This document shows, piece after piece, positions 62,312 through 64,000 of a stretch of 64,000 nucleotides of DNA (position 1 is the stretch's first letter; each line of letters opens with the position of its first letter). Location: NCBI GenBank assembly GCA_003254905.1, contig QANU01065626.1, positions 56,365 to 120,364 on the forward strand, written 5' to 3'. The position numbers were made by a program, and so were the translations under genes. A model generated the notes under the pieces. That model was not told the DNA's origin and did no database searches. It was given only the letters and a program-made list of their open reading frames with translations. This stretch comes from Nissolia schottii (Eukaryota > Streptophyta > Magnoliopsida > Fabales > Fabaceae).

Positions 62312-63836
62312 TCAGGCCACAGTTAGTTCATCCCTGTTGTTGTCATCATCATCTGACATGTCGAATTGCATTGGTCCCTTAATACCACCATGATCATTAC
62401 CGAGAAGCTCGCGGGCTGCTTTCTCCAAAAACTCCTTGGCAGCAGTTTGAACAGATTGTTTATCCGAAGACGGATACTTCCTCTTTTGACCAGCACGCTC
62501 GTGATGGCTCATCTTCGGTCTCTCCCCTCTACTTATGTTCCTCATATTGTGCCGCTGCTCTGCATGAAATAACCAACTCTTTAAATATATGAGATCAAAA
62601 CTGAAAAGACATCGGTGATCCCACAAATAAGCAAAATACTAAATTACCCACCTTGAGTGAGGTCAGGCAGAGAGTGCTCAATAAAGCGTGTGGCTGCCTG
62701 ATAATTCAAGGTAGTAGAAGGTCGCAGTGGAGCTTCACACACAAAAATGGAAATCACTTGAAATCAGATAATTGTACAATAGAACAATGCTAATGTAAAC
62801 TGGTAATCTTTCAAATACCCAAAATAAATAAATACTTGAAGGCTTGAAAAGTGCGCGCGAGTGCACATGCGAATGCGCACACGCATTATATGTCCAAACA
62901 CGCAAATTCCCATCGTGTTTCATTTTCAATTTTGAACATTCAATAAATGGGGATGATGGATAAACAAATTGTTCAAATAGAATTACAGAATCCTAAACAC
63001 GTGCGCGCACATGTGCATGGGCACATACACACTTACAGAACCCCCCGCACGCATACACACATCAAAACAGGCAAACACCCCATCCTGTTTCATCTTCAAT
63101 TTTAAAATTCAACAAATGGAAATGATGGATAAACACATTGTTCAAATAAAACTACATAATCCTAAACACGAGCTTACCCTTATAGAACCCGTTTCGCGCA
63201 GATACACACACGCAAGCACCACATCATGTTTCATTTTCAATTTTGAACATTCGATAAATGGAAATAAAGGATAAGCACACTGTTCAAATAGAATTTTAAA
63301 ACCTTTGCTCAAATCTAGCAGACGTTCCAGTTTGTCTTGGTACAAATTCAATCTGTCCTGGGAATACAAAACATCAAACACTTTAAGCGCATTATTTCCA
63401 AAAGGTAGAAACTACAAAAAGAAACCAACAATCAAAAGCAGAAAATACAGCATCGGCAGAAACTCACAAGCTCTGATTTGACAGGATGATCATCCGGTTG
63501 AACCCCGCTACACCTCAACTTCACTGCACAGAACAAAAAACCAAATGAACAAAAAAAAACAGAGCAAAAAAAATGTAAACTTGAAATTGTTGTATTACTG
63601 AAGGAGTTTTGTTGGAATTACTTACAAGCGAGGAGGGTGGAGGCGATTTGGGAGAAGATGAAGAGGGATTGAGCGCGTTGAATAGGGGGCAATTGGGCGA
63701 GGGTTTCAGGGTCAGAAAGAGACAAGAATTGGTGGAAGTGTGTCCGCAAATCGTGAAGGTTAGAGAGAGTGGTGTTCACAGCATCCATCACCGACTCAGG
63801 GACTTCACCGCTAACACTTTCACTTGATTTCACCAT
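62312..63836 (-). CDS. C1D / Sas10-Utp3 family nuclear RNA-binding protein
   Basis: Five exons (63626-63836, 63468-63523, 63303-63357, 62652-62732, 62312-62559) join in frame to 216 residues. The Sas10/Utp3/C1D domain spans roughly residues 12-110: VMDAVNTTLSNLHDLRTHFH, then LPPIQRAQSLFIFSQIASTL, then LDRLNLYQDKLERLLDL. A stretch ending NYQAATRFIEHSLPDL follows, then a basic, hydrophilic tail (ERAGQKRKYPSSDKQ) and an acidic end (DMSDDDDNNRDE). C1D and yeast Rrp47 bind the exosome exonuclease Rrp6 and structured RNA in the nucleus, helping rRNA and small RNA maturation. That function is family knowledge. Intron 3 carries a tandem repeat that reaches the exon 3 donor site. Confidence 0.9.
62850..63302. 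repeat. tandem repeat of about 140-170 bp in C1D intron 3
   Basis: Units start with 'gtttcattttcaattttga' at 62917, 63087 (with small changes) and 63228. Each runs on through 'gataaacacattgttcaaat', 'cctaaacacg' and a CA-rich 'cgcatacacaca' stretch. The first full unit is 170 bp, the second 141 bp and the third is cut off at the exon. Upstream, 62850-62916 looks like the end of an earlier unit. Confidence 0.8.
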
Positions 63837-63839
63837 TCT

Positions 63840-63965
63840 GTAACTGTGATTCCGATGATGGGAGAAGATGACACACTAGCTACTGCTGCTGCGATCACTA
63901 TGGGCCAAAAATTAGGGCTTTCGTTTTGTGTTCAGCGTTAATGGTTAAATAAATGTTGATGAGCG

Positions 63966-64000
<35 letters not shown>
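63840..64000. other. 5' region of the C1D gene and AT microsatellite
   Basis: This is the leader and proximal promoter of the minus-strand C1D gene. A (TA)n run of at least 15 units occupies the last 32 bp and continues past the window edge. Confidence 0.7.

Noticed and set aside
1..64000. CRISPR arrays, operons, riboswitches, phage or other prokaryotic systems
   Set aside because: Intron structure, plant gene families and plant transposons show nuclear plant DNA. No regularly spaced repeat-spacer array is present.

Overview
This is a plant nuclear genomic window. It is AT-rich with GC-richer exons, GT-AG introns, mutator-like, hAT-like and CACTA-type elements, MITEs and tRNA-derived SINEs. 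Protein resemblance recalled from memory fits a legume such as soybean; that is an inference I could not test. There are eight intact-looking protein-coding gene models, and every one joins in frame across all its introns.

Layout, left to right. 1-13.5 kb is AT-rich DNA with a decayed MuDR/MULE transposon (about 5.38-9.48 kb), a SINE-like sequence and a Stowaway-like MITE. 13.7-15.8 kb is a group IIa WRKY transcription factor. 16.1-21.0 kb is a dense transposon cluster: four small elements, a CACTA end, a GC-rich broken DUF1645-like gene fragment and a hAT-like element. 25.5-27.6 kb is a POLAR-like coiled-coil gene. 28.76-31.85 kb is a deleted MULE with long terminal inverted repeats and a target duplication. 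32.3-33.8 kb is an intron-containing chorismate mutase pseudogene. 34.76-34.92 kb is a SINE with a perfect 13-bp target duplication.

The right half is gene-dense. NRPD2/NRPE2, the second-largest subunit shared by RNA polymerases IV and V, is on + at 35.3-41.4 kb. A PLD3-like phospholipase D family gene lies convergent to it on - (42.0-44.8 kb). An NPY-type NPH3/BTB gene is on - (45.6-49.3 kb). A long AT-rich gap with one MITE (49.9 kb) leads to a TMN/EMP70 endomembrane protein (54.9-58.9 kb, +), an early nodulin-like phytocyanin (60.4-61.2 kb, +) and a C1D/Sas10-family exosome cofactor (62.3-63.8 kb, -).

The genes do not form one pathway. Their roles are separate: defence transcription, stomatal-type polarity, RNA-directed DNA methylation, phospholipid or nucleic acid cleavage, auxin and phototropic signalling, Golgi/endosome membrane, cell-surface arabinogalactan-like protein, and RNA processing. 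The most informative non-genic content is the transposon record: two MULEs of different families, a 227-bp MITE family with 9-bp target duplications, an inverted-repeat family present three times, and inverted arrays of about 32-bp repeats inside the second MULE's termini. I saw no new biological system that the sequence alone would justify claiming.
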